6,563 bases of DNA from Candidatus Roizmanbacteria bacterium RIFCSPHIGHO2_02_FULL_43_11 (GCA_001789515.1 MFZT01000013.1:9623-16185), one strand, 5' to 3'. Positions 1-4,645 are shown, numbered from the stretch's first letter. The notes: generated from the sequence alone by a model not told the origin. Numbers and translations: made by a program.

Positions 1-38
1 CTCAGCGGCTGGTCGAAGCCAGTAGCCCGTCTTCGGCC

Positions 39-506
39 TTAGTTTAAGGCTCTTGGCTGTCTGATGTCCCGCCAGAGACTTGCCCAACGTGGCACCACCA
101 GATCTCTGAGTAACCAGACAGATAACCCCCAGAGAGGCAGGATACCCCACTTGTCATCCAGAATGGAGCCCACCCCTGCAGGAGCCTGTGGTGCCTCAAA
201 GAGCATGGATATGGCCCCTATCAGCAGATACATGCAGAAGGCGAGCACGAGTTCAACTCCGTCCCTCCTGAAGCTTGGCATCATGATCCCCTCGCGTAGG
301 AAGTCCCTCCTGAAGCTTGGCATCATGATCCCCTCGCGTACTACAACTATCAAGAGCACCATCATCATGAACGGGCGCATGAGCAGCTCCCAAGGCGGCC
401 CGGTGAGCACATCCAGCTCAACGAGCCCGGTGACAAGCATCAGCACCTCAAGCGCGATGATCCAGAACCCCACCCTGAGGAACCCCCGCCAGCTCCAAGG
501 TATCAT
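39..506 (-). CDS. Unrecognised four-helix membrane protein with internal 14-residue duplication
   Basis: I do not recognise the family. From the chosen ATG the product is 155 residues with about four hydrophobic segments (near residues 12-31, 42-57, 84-103 and 120-139), so it is probably an integral membrane protein with both ends on the same side. Arg-rich, Trp-rich stretches border the helices. The start at 506 is chosen because AAGGAGG lies 8 nt upstream; longer readings from GTG (602) or ATG (581) lack such a site and add 32 or 25 unremarkable residues. Residues 57-70 (REGIMMPSFRRDFL) are repeated as REGIMMPSFRRD from 71, between helices 2 and 3, from a 42-bp DNA duplication. The local base composition (about 56% GC) differs from the other genes. 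The opposite strand is also open (64-612), but that reading is a Ser/Thr-rich low-complexity product. The coding call is fairly sure; the function is unknown. Confidence 0.7.
   Translation of the reverse strand: MIPWSWRGFLRVGFWIIALEVLMLVTGLVELDVLTGPPWELLMRPFMMMVLLIVVVREGIMMPSFRRDFLREGIMMPSFRRDGVELVLAFCMYLLIGAISMLFEAPQAPAGVGSILDDKWGILPLWGLSVWLLRDLVVPRWASLWRDIRQPRALN
261..340. repeat. Tandem duplication: two identical 38-bp copies, 42-bp period
   Basis: Bases 261-298 and 303-340 are identical over 38 bp, each beginning GTCCCTCCTGAAGC and ending CCCTCGCGTA, separated by 4 bp. The 42-bp period is exactly 14 codons, so the membrane-protein frame is kept and a 12-residue peptide is repeated (REGIMMPSFRRD). 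Perfect identity suggests a recent slippage or unequal-crossover event, or an assembly artefact. Confidence 0.95.
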
Positions 507-514
507 AATAGAAT

Positions 515-521
515 CCTCCTT
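515..521 (-). promoter_or_regulatory. Strong Shine-Dalgarno site (AAGGAGG)
   Basis: On the minus strand AAGGAGG is followed by 8 nt and then the ATG at 506. It is the only near-perfect ribosome-binding site I can place before a gene in this window, and it decides the start of the leftmost membrane protein. Confidence 0.8.
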
Positions 522-601
522 ATCGAGCAGCACCGATGCGTGCTTTGCCCTCCACATCCTAGCACTGTTTAAGGTGCTCATGACATGGCGGACAAAACAC
601 A

Positions 602-643
602 CACATATGTGAACTATCAGTTCTTACACACAGCTTTTGTGTG
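602..643. repeat. Palindrome and small hairpin between divergent genes
   Basis: CACATATGTG (602-611) is a perfect 10-bp palindrome. CACACA (627-632) and TGTGTG (638-643) form a 6-bp stem with a 5-nt loop. Both lie in the 188-bp space between the divergently transcribed genes starting at 506 and 695 and could be operator-like. They are short and AC/GT-rich, so chance is possible. Confidence 0.35.
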
Positions 644-678
644 AAAAACCTGTTGCCGCACATTATATCACTAAATTT

Positions 679-691
679 CGGTATAATACCG
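679..691 (+). promoter_or_regulatory. -10 element TATAAT embedded in palindrome CGGTATAATACCG
   Basis: TATAAT (682-687) is a perfect -10 consensus sitting in the 13-bp inverted repeat CGGTAT-A-ATACCG. The ATG of the downstream gene begins at 695, 7 nt after the hexamer, which is where transcription would be expected to start, so the mRNA would be essentially leaderless. No good -35 lies at 16-18 bp; TTGCCG (653-658) is 23 bp away, too far for a normal pairing. The palindrome could instead, or also, be a repressor or activator site covering the promoter. Confidence 0.5.
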
Positions 692-694
692 CCC

Positions 695-997
695 ATGCCA
701 AAAACCCCTGAAATTGGGCCTCATCTATGGTCATTTGCCCCACCATATCAAAAATATCGTGTGGGCAATCATCTTGTTGGGTATGGACCACATCAAGAGA
801 TATTGCTGTGTAGATACCCACCACAGCCTCTTAACCGAGAAATCACTGTGCAAGGACGGTGGTATGAGATAGATCTTGGAACCGGAGATTTACGAAACAC
901 TCAAGGGGCTGCTGTTGAACAAGTCAGCCGGAATATTGTGATCGACATTGCCTACTGGTTTGAAGGTTCACCCTTGCTTGATGACTACACTGAATAA
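695..997 (+). CDS. Small orphan hypothetical protein (100 aa)
   Basis: I do not recognise this protein. From ATG 695 it has 100 residues, is soluble-looking, rich in aromatic residues and proline at the start (HLWSFAPPYQKYRVG), and has mixed ordinary codon use, which argues for a real gene. There is no signal peptide, membrane segment or metal-binding motif. A GTG at 641 would extend it by 18 residues, but that extension runs through the palindromic TATAAT promoter, so ATG 695 is preferred. No Shine-Dalgarno site precedes it, consistent with a leaderless transcript. It is divergent from the membrane protein to the left and is followed by about 1 kb without genes, so context says little about its job. 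Confidence 0.55.
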   Translation: MPKTPEIGPHLWSFAPPYQKYRVGNHLVGYGPHQEILLCRYPPQPLNREITVQGRWYEIDLGTGDLRNTQGAAVEQVSRNIVIDIAYWFEGSPLLDDYTE

Positions 998-998
998 C

Positions 999-1010
999 CC
1001 ATCGCGATGG
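999..1010. repeat. 12-bp perfect palindrome after the orphan gene
   Basis: CCATCGCGATGG begins 2 nt after the stop codon of the 695-997 gene. It is a perfect palindrome without a central loop and without a following T-run, so it is not a standard terminator. It could be a protein-binding site or a weak transcript-end structure. Confidence 0.45.
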
Positions 1011-1270
1011 TCCTATATGCGGCTTACCATGAGCCCTCGTATAATCGAGAATTTGAAGACTTTTGTATAAGGATAGCACCCTGATACCTTTTAAAGTTTT
1101 CATCGATAGTTTTTGTGCCGAAAGAATTTGAAATATCCATTTTGAGTCTGCCTGAACTCAGGACCAACATATTCCCTACAGGGTCCCAACCCAGAGTGGA
1201 GTAGAGAAAAGAGCGTCAGAACAGGAACTATACGATATTAAAATGGCCTATAGTAGGGAAATGCGGGTGA

Positions 1271-1291
1271 AAAATGGCATAAATCCATTTT
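1271..1291. repeat. Stem-loop, 7-bp stem and 7-nt loop
   Basis: AAAATGG (1271-1277) pairs with CCATTTT (1285-1291) around the loop CATAAAT. It is AT-rich and without a T-run; significance is uncertain. Confidence 0.5.
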
Positions 1292-1405
1292 GGGGAATAC
1301 CAGTAAGAAAATGGTCTGCAATTATGGTTTGTCATATTAATTAAACAGCGCAATCAGAAAGCGCATTTTCCACATATAAAACCACTCCTCCGCCAGAAGA
1401 AAACT

Positions 1406-1449
1406 ACGCAACGTCGTAAAAGATACAATTTACGACGTTAAAGATGCGT
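1406..1449. repeat. Perfect 11-bp inverted repeat with an outer 5-bp pair
   Basis: AACGTCGTAAA (1410-1420) and TTTACGACGTT (1429-1439) are exact reverse complements separated by 8 nt (AGATACAA). Outside them, ACGCA (1406-1410) and TGCGT (1445-1449) are also complementary, sharing one base with the inner arm. No T-run follows on either strand, so a terminator is unlikely. Candidate roles are a dimeric-regulator operator, a recombination site or the stem of a structured RNA. Confidence 0.8.
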
Positions 1450-1466
1450 GCTCTACTGTGTTGAAA

Positions 1467-1511
1467 TACCCACTAATAATGCACAGGGCCTATGTGAGGG
1501 ATTATTGGGTA
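1467..1511. repeat. 45-nt bulged hairpin (11 paired bases)
   Basis: TACCCA (1467-1472) and ATAAT (1476-1480), with a 3-nt bulge CTA between them, pair with ATTATTGGGTA (1501-1511). The 20-nt loop region can form a second small stem, CACA/TGTG (1482-1485 with 1493-1496). Together with the neighbouring inverted repeats this forms a run of three hairpins over about 160 nt. Confidence 0.65.
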
Positions 1512-1538
1512 ATATGTCGTTGGGAGTAGACCACCCTC

Positions 1539-1566
1539 TCTTAACAGGATATCTCTTATGTTGAGA
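1539..1566. repeat. Stem-loop, 8-bp stem with one G-T pair
   Basis: TCTTAACA (1539-1546) pairs with TGTTGAGA (1559-1566) with a single U-G wobble if transcribed from the plus strand; the loop is 12 nt. It is the third member of the hairpin run that begins at 1406. Confidence 0.5.
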
Positions 1567-1770
1567 AAACTATTTTACTTTGGTCCTTACGATTTTATAT
1601 ATCCGTCATTCACCTCTGCACGCATAGCTCACTCCTTTCAGGCAAGGGGCAGCATCTTCAATTTGGCGCTTTCCAGTAGTCTGTATTAAGATATTTGAGG
1701 CTAATTTTAGGCCCTTTACGGTGCTGCACTGTGTTCGATTATGGCCTATTATAACAATCTAGTTTTACAT

Positions 1771-1838
1771 TTTTAGGGCTAAAATACATTGAGGTTTAGC
1801 AGTTATCCACACTTCTGCTAATCATGGAGGGGTTAGCA
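1771..1838. repeat. Chain of mutually complementary TTAGC/GCTAA arms around a DnaA-box sequence
   Basis: In order: TTTTAG-GG-CTAAAA (1771-1784), TTAGCAG (1796-1802), CTGCTAA (1815-1821) and TTAGCA (1833-1838). TTAGCAG and CTGCTAA are exact 7-bp complements, and the 12 nt between them begin with TTATCCACA (1803-1811), the exact classical DnaA-box sequence. TGCTAA (1816-1821) can alternatively pair with TTAGCA (1833-1838), and GCTAAA (1778-1783) with TTTAGC (1795-1800). Mutually exclusive pairings like this occur in attenuators and riboswitches, but also arise from clustered binding sites. No ligand-binding RNA class is recognised. Confidence 0.6.
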
Positions 1839-1960
1839 TCTCTAGTGAAGTACTCCCCATGAGTATGCGTGATACAGTTTGAGGCGATTTACCAGATTGA
1901 AGATAGCCATGAACGTACAAGTTTATAAACGCACCGAACGTGTATTTTTACGCATAAATT

Positions 1961-1992
1961 ACTATAGGCCCCAGTGTCCTATAGTTTTATTC
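1961..1992 (+). terminator. Possible weak rho-independent terminator
   Basis: ACTATAGG (1961-1968) and CCTATAGT (1978-1985) form an exact 8-bp stem with a 9-nt loop, followed by TTTTATT. The stem is AT-rich (3 G/C pairs) and the T-run is interrupted, so termination would be weak. No plus-strand gene ends nearby, so it would only make sense if the preceding 1 kb is transcribed as a non-coding RNA. Confidence 0.3.
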
Positions 1993-2036
1993 TCTAAAAC
2001 GTGCTGACGTGCGTTTTCCTCTCCCCTCTTCCCCAC

Positions 2037-2093
2037 CAACTAGTTATAACTAGTTGAACTAGTTGTAACTAGTATAACTAGGTGAACTAGTTA
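2037..2093. repeat. CTAG array A: six CTAG-centred units, 9-10 bp period, overlapping the stop codon
   Basis: CTAG begins at 2040, 2050, 2059, 2069, 2078 and 2087, i.e. steps of 10, 9, 10, 9 and 9 bp. Units read CTAGTTATAA, CTAGTTGAA, CTAGTTGTAA, CTAGTATAA, CTAGGTGAA and CTAGTTACC. The first two units form a perfect 20-bp palindrome (2037-2056). The last unit contains the TAA stop (2091-2093) of the membrane-protein gene read from the other side. A pyrimidine-rich tract (2013-2037) precedes the array. Confidence 0.9.
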
Positions 2094-2888
2094 CCACCTC
2101 ACTGTAAGCATGAGCACCACCAGTGCAAAAAGCGCAACAAGGACATACTCTCTGACCCGTTCCCTGAAGAGAGCTCCCTGAAGATATGTGTGAAACATCC
2201 CCGCGAGACTGTAAAATAGCGATGTTAAAACAAGCGCAAAGATTGACTGATTGATCGGCATAAATGAAATAATTATCCCCGCTTCTGCAAGCAACACGCT
2301 TAGAACAGCAGCAAATTGTATAAGCTCCTTTGAGACATACTCCCTTGGTTCAACAGACCACAGAGCGTGGAGCATAAGTGGAAAGCTTGCAATCAGAATG
2401 AGCACACCATTCGTCGCAAAATCAGTCCTGAGAGAAATAATCAAACTATATGATAAGAATGCGCTAACAGTCAAAAGAAGATAGTTTACTGAAAACGCGG
2501 CACGGAAAAGTTGCAAACTCCTGGACACTCCAACATTGAAAATATTTTGAGAAAGCAAGATAGCATAGGTAAAAATAAAGTATATAGTCAAAAACGGCAG
2601 GCGCGTCAGCCATCGCTGTGGCACGAAAAAATAGAACAAGTACCACACAAGAGCAAAGTACATAGGGTGGATAAAAAGCATAATCCACTCATGTCGGCTG
2701 ATACCTTCAAGAATTGAGAAAAAAGTCAGAATATATACACTTACAAGAATAATGGGAATAAAAATGTAGAGTTCCTCAAAGCTAAAGAAGGTCGCACCTA
2801 TATAGAGTAACGTTAGGAGCACTGTGGCTATGATAAAGCGCTGTCTTTTCCCAATTGATGAGAATAGTTTTAGAAAAATTTCATACAT
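2091..2888 (-). CDS. Polytopic membrane protein, uncharacterised (265 aa, about nine helices)
   Basis: Hydrophobic segments lie near residues 18-37, 41-60, 69-89, 98-115, 133-153, 160-177, 190-210, 213-235 and 247-262, with short charged links (KRQR at 14-17, PREYVSKE at 181-188, RERVREY near 242-248) and a C-terminal TVRW. No soluble domain or catalytic motif is visible. In length, helix pattern and the closing REY...TVRW segment it resembles uncharacterised polytopic proteins I associate with Patescibacteria, but I could not confirm a family name. ATG 2888 is the only reasonable start. No Shine-Dalgarno site precedes it; instead the CTAG array begins 5 bp upstream, with a TATACT 16 nt from the start. 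The gene is a lone unit, 146 bp downstream of yebC on the same strand, and is bracketed at both ends by CTAG arrays. The coding call is sure; the function is unknown. Confidence 0.88.
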   Translation of the reverse strand: MYEIFLKLFSSIGKRQRFIIATVLLTLLYIGATFFSFEELYIFIPIILVSVYILTFFSILEGISRHEWIMLFIHPMYFALVWYLFYFFVPQRWLTRLPFLTIYFIFTYAILLSQNIFNVGVSRSLQLFRAAFSVNYLLLTVSAFLSYSLIISLRTDFATNGVLILIASFPLMLHALWSVEPREYVSKELIQFAAVLSVLLAEAGIIISFMPINQSIFALVLTSLFYSLAGMFHTYLQGALFRERVREYVLVALFALVVLMLTVRW

Positions 2889-2892
2889 GGAT

Positions 2893-2951
2893 TTAGTTAC
2901 AACTAGTATAACTAGTTCAACTAGTTGGAACTAGGTGAACTCGTAATCTAG
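2893..2951. repeat. CTAG array B: seven units (two degenerate), 8-10 bp period, upstream of the membrane-protein gene
   Basis: Units begin at 2893 (TTAG), 2903, 2912, 2921, 2931, 2940 (CTCG) and 2948, steps of 10, 9, 9, 10, 9 and 8 bp. Diagnostic units CTAGTATAA and CTAGGTGAA occur in the same orientation and order as in array A, with two extra units between them here (CTAGTTCAA, CTAGTTGGAA). It lies 5 bp upstream of the start codon of the 2091-2888 gene, so any promoter of that gene must be inside or next to it. Confidence 0.9.
2905..2910 (-). promoter_or_regulatory. Possible -10 element TATACT inside CTAG array B
   Basis: TATACT (5 of 6 bases of the -10 consensus) reads on the minus strand 16 nt before ATG 2888, so the transcript leader would be about 9 nt. 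No -35 match exists at 17 bp (TAGTTC). The same hexamer occurs in array A as part of the repeat unit, so the match may be incidental. Confidence 0.3.
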
Positions 2952-2978
2952 TGGTTGAAATGTGGACAACTCGGCCTT

Positions 2979-3037
2979 GCCCCTCCACCACTCTACAACT
3001 CCACGCTCTCTATACTCTCTGCCTTTCCACCACTCTA
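2979..3037. repeat. Pyrimidine-rich tract with a repeated CCACCACTCTA, 42 bp apart
   Basis: CCACCACTCTA occurs at 2985-2995 and 3027-3037; with six more bases on the left the copies match at 15 of 17 positions. The second copy includes the yebC stop codon (TAG on the minus strand, 3037-3035). The whole stretch 2979-3050 is strongly C/T-rich on the plus strand, hence A/G-rich at the end of the yebC transcript. Confidence 0.6.
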
Positions 3038-3754
3038 TCCCTCTATCCCCGCATGATACACCCCTTGTACATCGTCAAGATCCTCAAGTTTTTCAACTAA
3101 TTGTTCAACTTTTGTATACACGTTCGTGCTCACTTCTATAGGACTCAACGCAAGATAGTACACATCAAGTGATTTGGTTTTTGTAGTGCCCAGAACCTCA
3201 TGTGCCCTACCAAGATTTTCAAAGGGTATATACAAAATATAGGACATTTCTGTATCTTCAATATCGATACCCGAAAGTTGGTCACTGATTGCAAAAATTT
3301 GGGACTCATTATCATCTGTTTTTTCAATTTCAATAATGCCACATTTCTGGAATAAATAAGAGACAGCGTTTTGTGATGCGAGTTTGCCTCCGTTTCTCTC
3401 CAGAGCATGTCTGACCTCGGAAATGGTCCTGTTCGGATTATCTGTCAGCGCTGTAATGATGAAGGCAACGTTACCCGGTCCAAACGCCTCATACACAACC
3501 TCATGCAAAGTGCCTTCCTCCGGACGCACTTCCTTGTCAATTGCCCTTTTGATTGTGTCTTTAGGCATATTCACAGCCCGCGCACGTTCAGTGGCAAGTC
3601 TTAGCTTGAAATTTTTGTCTGGATCAGTAATACCCCCTCCTTCAGAAACAGCTGAGCTTATAAGTCTTGCCATCTTTGTGAAGACATTGCTGCGCGTTGC
3701 ATCTTTTACTTCTTTCTTGCGCTTGATATTTGCCCATTTAGAGTGTCCCGACAT
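3035..3754 (-). CDS. yebC: YebC/PmpR (TACO1) family protein
   Basis: A member of the conserved YebC family, long annotated as transcriptional regulators and more recently linked to translation: TACO1 in mitochondria is a translational activator, and bacterial YebC proteins are reported to relieve stalling at proline stretches. The product acts in the cytoplasm. Family hallmarks are MSGHSKWANIKRKK at the start, FTKMARLI, LRLATERARAVNMPKDTIKRAI, the GPGNVAFIITALTDNPNRT core (central domain) with EVRHALERNGG, and the closing LEDLDDVQGVYH. At 239 residues it is a normal full length. ATG 3754 is chosen because the family begins there; a TTG at 3769 would add five residues not typical of the family. 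No clear Shine-Dalgarno site is seen. It stands alone, divergent from the TPR gene with a shared promoter region; the usual ruvC neighbour of many bacteria is not in this window. Confidence 0.97.
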   Translation of the reverse strand: MSGHSKWANIKRKKEVKDATRSNVFTKMARLISSAVSEGGGITDPDKNFKLRLATERARAVNMPKDTIKRAIDKEVRPEEGTLHEVVYEAFGPGNVAFIITALTDNPNRTISEVRHALERNGGKLASQNAVSYLFQKCGIIEIEKTDDNESQIFAISDQLSGIDIEDTEMSYILYIPFENLGRAHEVLGTTKTKSLDVYYLALSPIEVSTNVYTKVEQLVEKLEDLDDVQGVYHAGIEG

Positions 3755-3762
3755 TTCGTTTA

Positions 3763-3791
3763 TTGACAACAGTATGACACCTCATTATACT
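3763..3791 (+). promoter_or_regulatory. Sigma70-type promoter for the TPR gene, TTGACA-N17-TATACT
   Basis: TTGACA (3763-3768) is a perfect -35, the spacer is exactly 17 bp, and TATACT (3786-3791) matches 5 of 6 bases of the -10. It is the best promoter in the window. Transcription would start around 3798, leaving about 8 nt before ATG 3806, too short to hold a Shine-Dalgarno site; the GGAA at 3794-3797 would be outside or at the very end of the mRNA. Confidence 0.8.
3784..3789 (-). promoter_or_regulatory. Opposing -10 element TATAAT for yebC
   Basis: On the minus strand TATAAT (3789 to 3784) is a perfect -10 and shares four bases with the plus-strand TATACT. Its transcript would begin near 3777 and carry about 22 nt before ATG 3754. 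The -35 is poor (GTTCCA at 17 bp). The two polymerases could not bind at once, so the genes may be reciprocally controlled by promoter competition. Confidence 0.45.
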
Positions 3792-3805
3792 ACGGAACAA
3801 ATCCC

Positions 3806-4645
3806 ATGGAACTTAAAATTCAAAATCTTCATGATCAAGCAGTAGATGCCGCCTTGCAACATAGCTGGGAGAAAGCGATTGCGCTTAATCGCACTATTCT
3901 TGATTTAAGCCCTCAAAGCATTGACGCGTTTTTGGCGCTAGGATTTGCTTATTTGCAGTTAGGAAACCTTAAGGACGCTAAGGAATACTATCGACTCGCT
4001 CTAAGGATAGATCCGTCTAACATTATTGCAAAGAATAACATTGAGAAGATAAACATTCTTTCAAAAAAAGGCGAACGTATTGAAAAGCCAGGGAAAAGAA
4101 GCGTTCTTCTTAGTCCTGATTTGTTCATGACTGTCAAGGGAAAAACACGAACAGTGACTCTTATTAATCTTGGACAGGCAGATGTCCTGGCGCAACTGCA
4201 GGTTGGAGAGATTGTTCTTCTGCAGGTGAGAAAGCGCCGGCTTGAGGTTCGCAATCATATGAGTGAATATATCGGCTGTCTGCCAGATGACATTTCCAAA
4301 CGTCTCATTTTTTTCCTTGAGGCGAAAAGTGAATACGAAACCATTATTAAGGAAGCGACAAAGCATAGCGTAGAGGTCTTTATTAAGGAAAGGAAAAAGG
4401 GTGCAAAAGTGAGAAATTTTATTTCATTCCCTGACAACATTCAAGATGACATGAAACGTATCATTGGCAAAACTGAGGACGATGAAGAAAATGTGGAGCG
4501 TATTGATTTGGCAGATGAGGATGACTTTGAGGACAACATTGATGATTTGGACCGCCTGGCCAGTGAGGTTGAAGATCATGATAATGATGGCGATGAAACT
4601 TTCCTCTCAGAGTTGGAAGAAGAGGACGAGGATGACGAAACTTAG
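3806..4645 (+). CDS. TPR protein with a conserved middle domain and very acidic tail
   Basis: A 279-residue cytoplasmic protein; no signal peptide or membrane segment is seen. Two tetratricopeptide repeats span about residues 4-37 and 38-71 (the second with ALGFAYLQLGNLKDAKEYYRLAL, a textbook TPR), with a partial third helix to about 85. They form a protein-binding scaffold. Residues 98-220 hold a compact beta-rich region with EYIGCLPDDISKRLIFFLE and later VEVFIKE; the G-x-LP-D-x-S-x-R-L pattern recalls HIRAN-like modules, but this is a weak resemblance. From about 224 to the end the protein is dominated by Asp and Glu (ending ELEEEDEDDET), a disordered acidic tail. The start is set by the strong promoter just upstream, which leaves almost no leader. 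The gene is divergent from yebC and convergent with the envelope operon, 31 bp apart. Partners are unknown. Confidence 0.92.
   Translation: MELKIQNLHDQAVDAALQHSWEKAIALNRTILDLSPQSIDAFLALGFAYLQLGNLKDAKEYYRLALRIDPSNIIAKNNIEKINILSKKGERIEKPGKRSVLLSPDLFMTVKGKTRTVTLINLGQADVLAQLQVGEIVLLQVRKRRLEVRNHMSEYIGCLPDDISKRLIFFLEAKSEYETIIKEATKHSVEVFIKERKKGAKVRNFISFPDNIQDDMKRIIGKTEDDEENVERIDLADEDDFEDNIDDLDRLASEVEDHDNDGDETFLSELEEEDEDDET

Larger units (their letters stand above)
1011..2036. other. About 1 kb without a recognisable protein gene; dense in inverted repeats
   Basis: No reading frame long enough to be a convincing gene occurs on either strand. The longest plus-strand ATG reading I followed by hand is 34 codons (1243-1347), and no family is recognisable. 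GC is moderate to low. What the stretch holds is a series of stem-loops, listed separately at 1271, 1406, 1467, 1539, 1771 and 1961, plus smaller ones: CCTGA-ac-TCAGG (1151-1162), GGACC/GGTCC (1161-1186), TACTC/GAGTA (1851-1865) and the palindrome GTTTATAAAC (1921-1930). No tRNA or rRNA is seen. A non-coding RNA, decayed sequence or recombination/regulatory region are all possible. Confidence 0.6.

Noticed and set aside
64..612. Plus-strand open frame of 182 codons opposite the leftmost gene
   Set aside because: The product is Ser/Thr/Pro-rich and low in complexity. The opposite strand encodes a hydrophobic protein with a strong Shine-Dalgarno site, so this is a shadow frame.
1040..1045. TATAAT in CTCGTATAATCGAG as a promoter
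   Set aside because: No -35 at suitable spacing and no gene follows; only 4-bp palindromic flanks. Kept only as a possible start for an unproven non-coding RNA.
1243..1347. Small plus-strand frame of 34 codons in the gene desert (open back to 1156 without a start)
   Set aside because: No ribosome-binding site at proper spacing, no recognisable family, and it runs through a stem-loop (1271-1291). It could be a gene remnant but cannot be supported.
1403..1446. Integron attC-like site around the 11-bp inverted repeat
   Set aside because: The edges only partly fit the RYYYAAC / GTTRRRY core pattern (one mismatch each), the inner spacer and second core pair of attC are missing, and there is no integrase or cassette series in view.
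1461..1566. CRISPR array or tRNA in the hairpin run
   Set aside because: No direct repeats with regular spacers are present, and no cloverleaf with a T-loop motif could be drawn.
2251..2717. Several overlapping frames inside the polytopic membrane gene
   Set aside because: They have no ribosome-binding site and no domain, and overlap a clear 265-residue hydrophobic protein; shadows.
3384..3845. Plus-strand frame of 153 codons opposite yebC
   Set aside because: It lies antisense to the well-conserved YebC protein and crosses the divergent promoters; a shadow.
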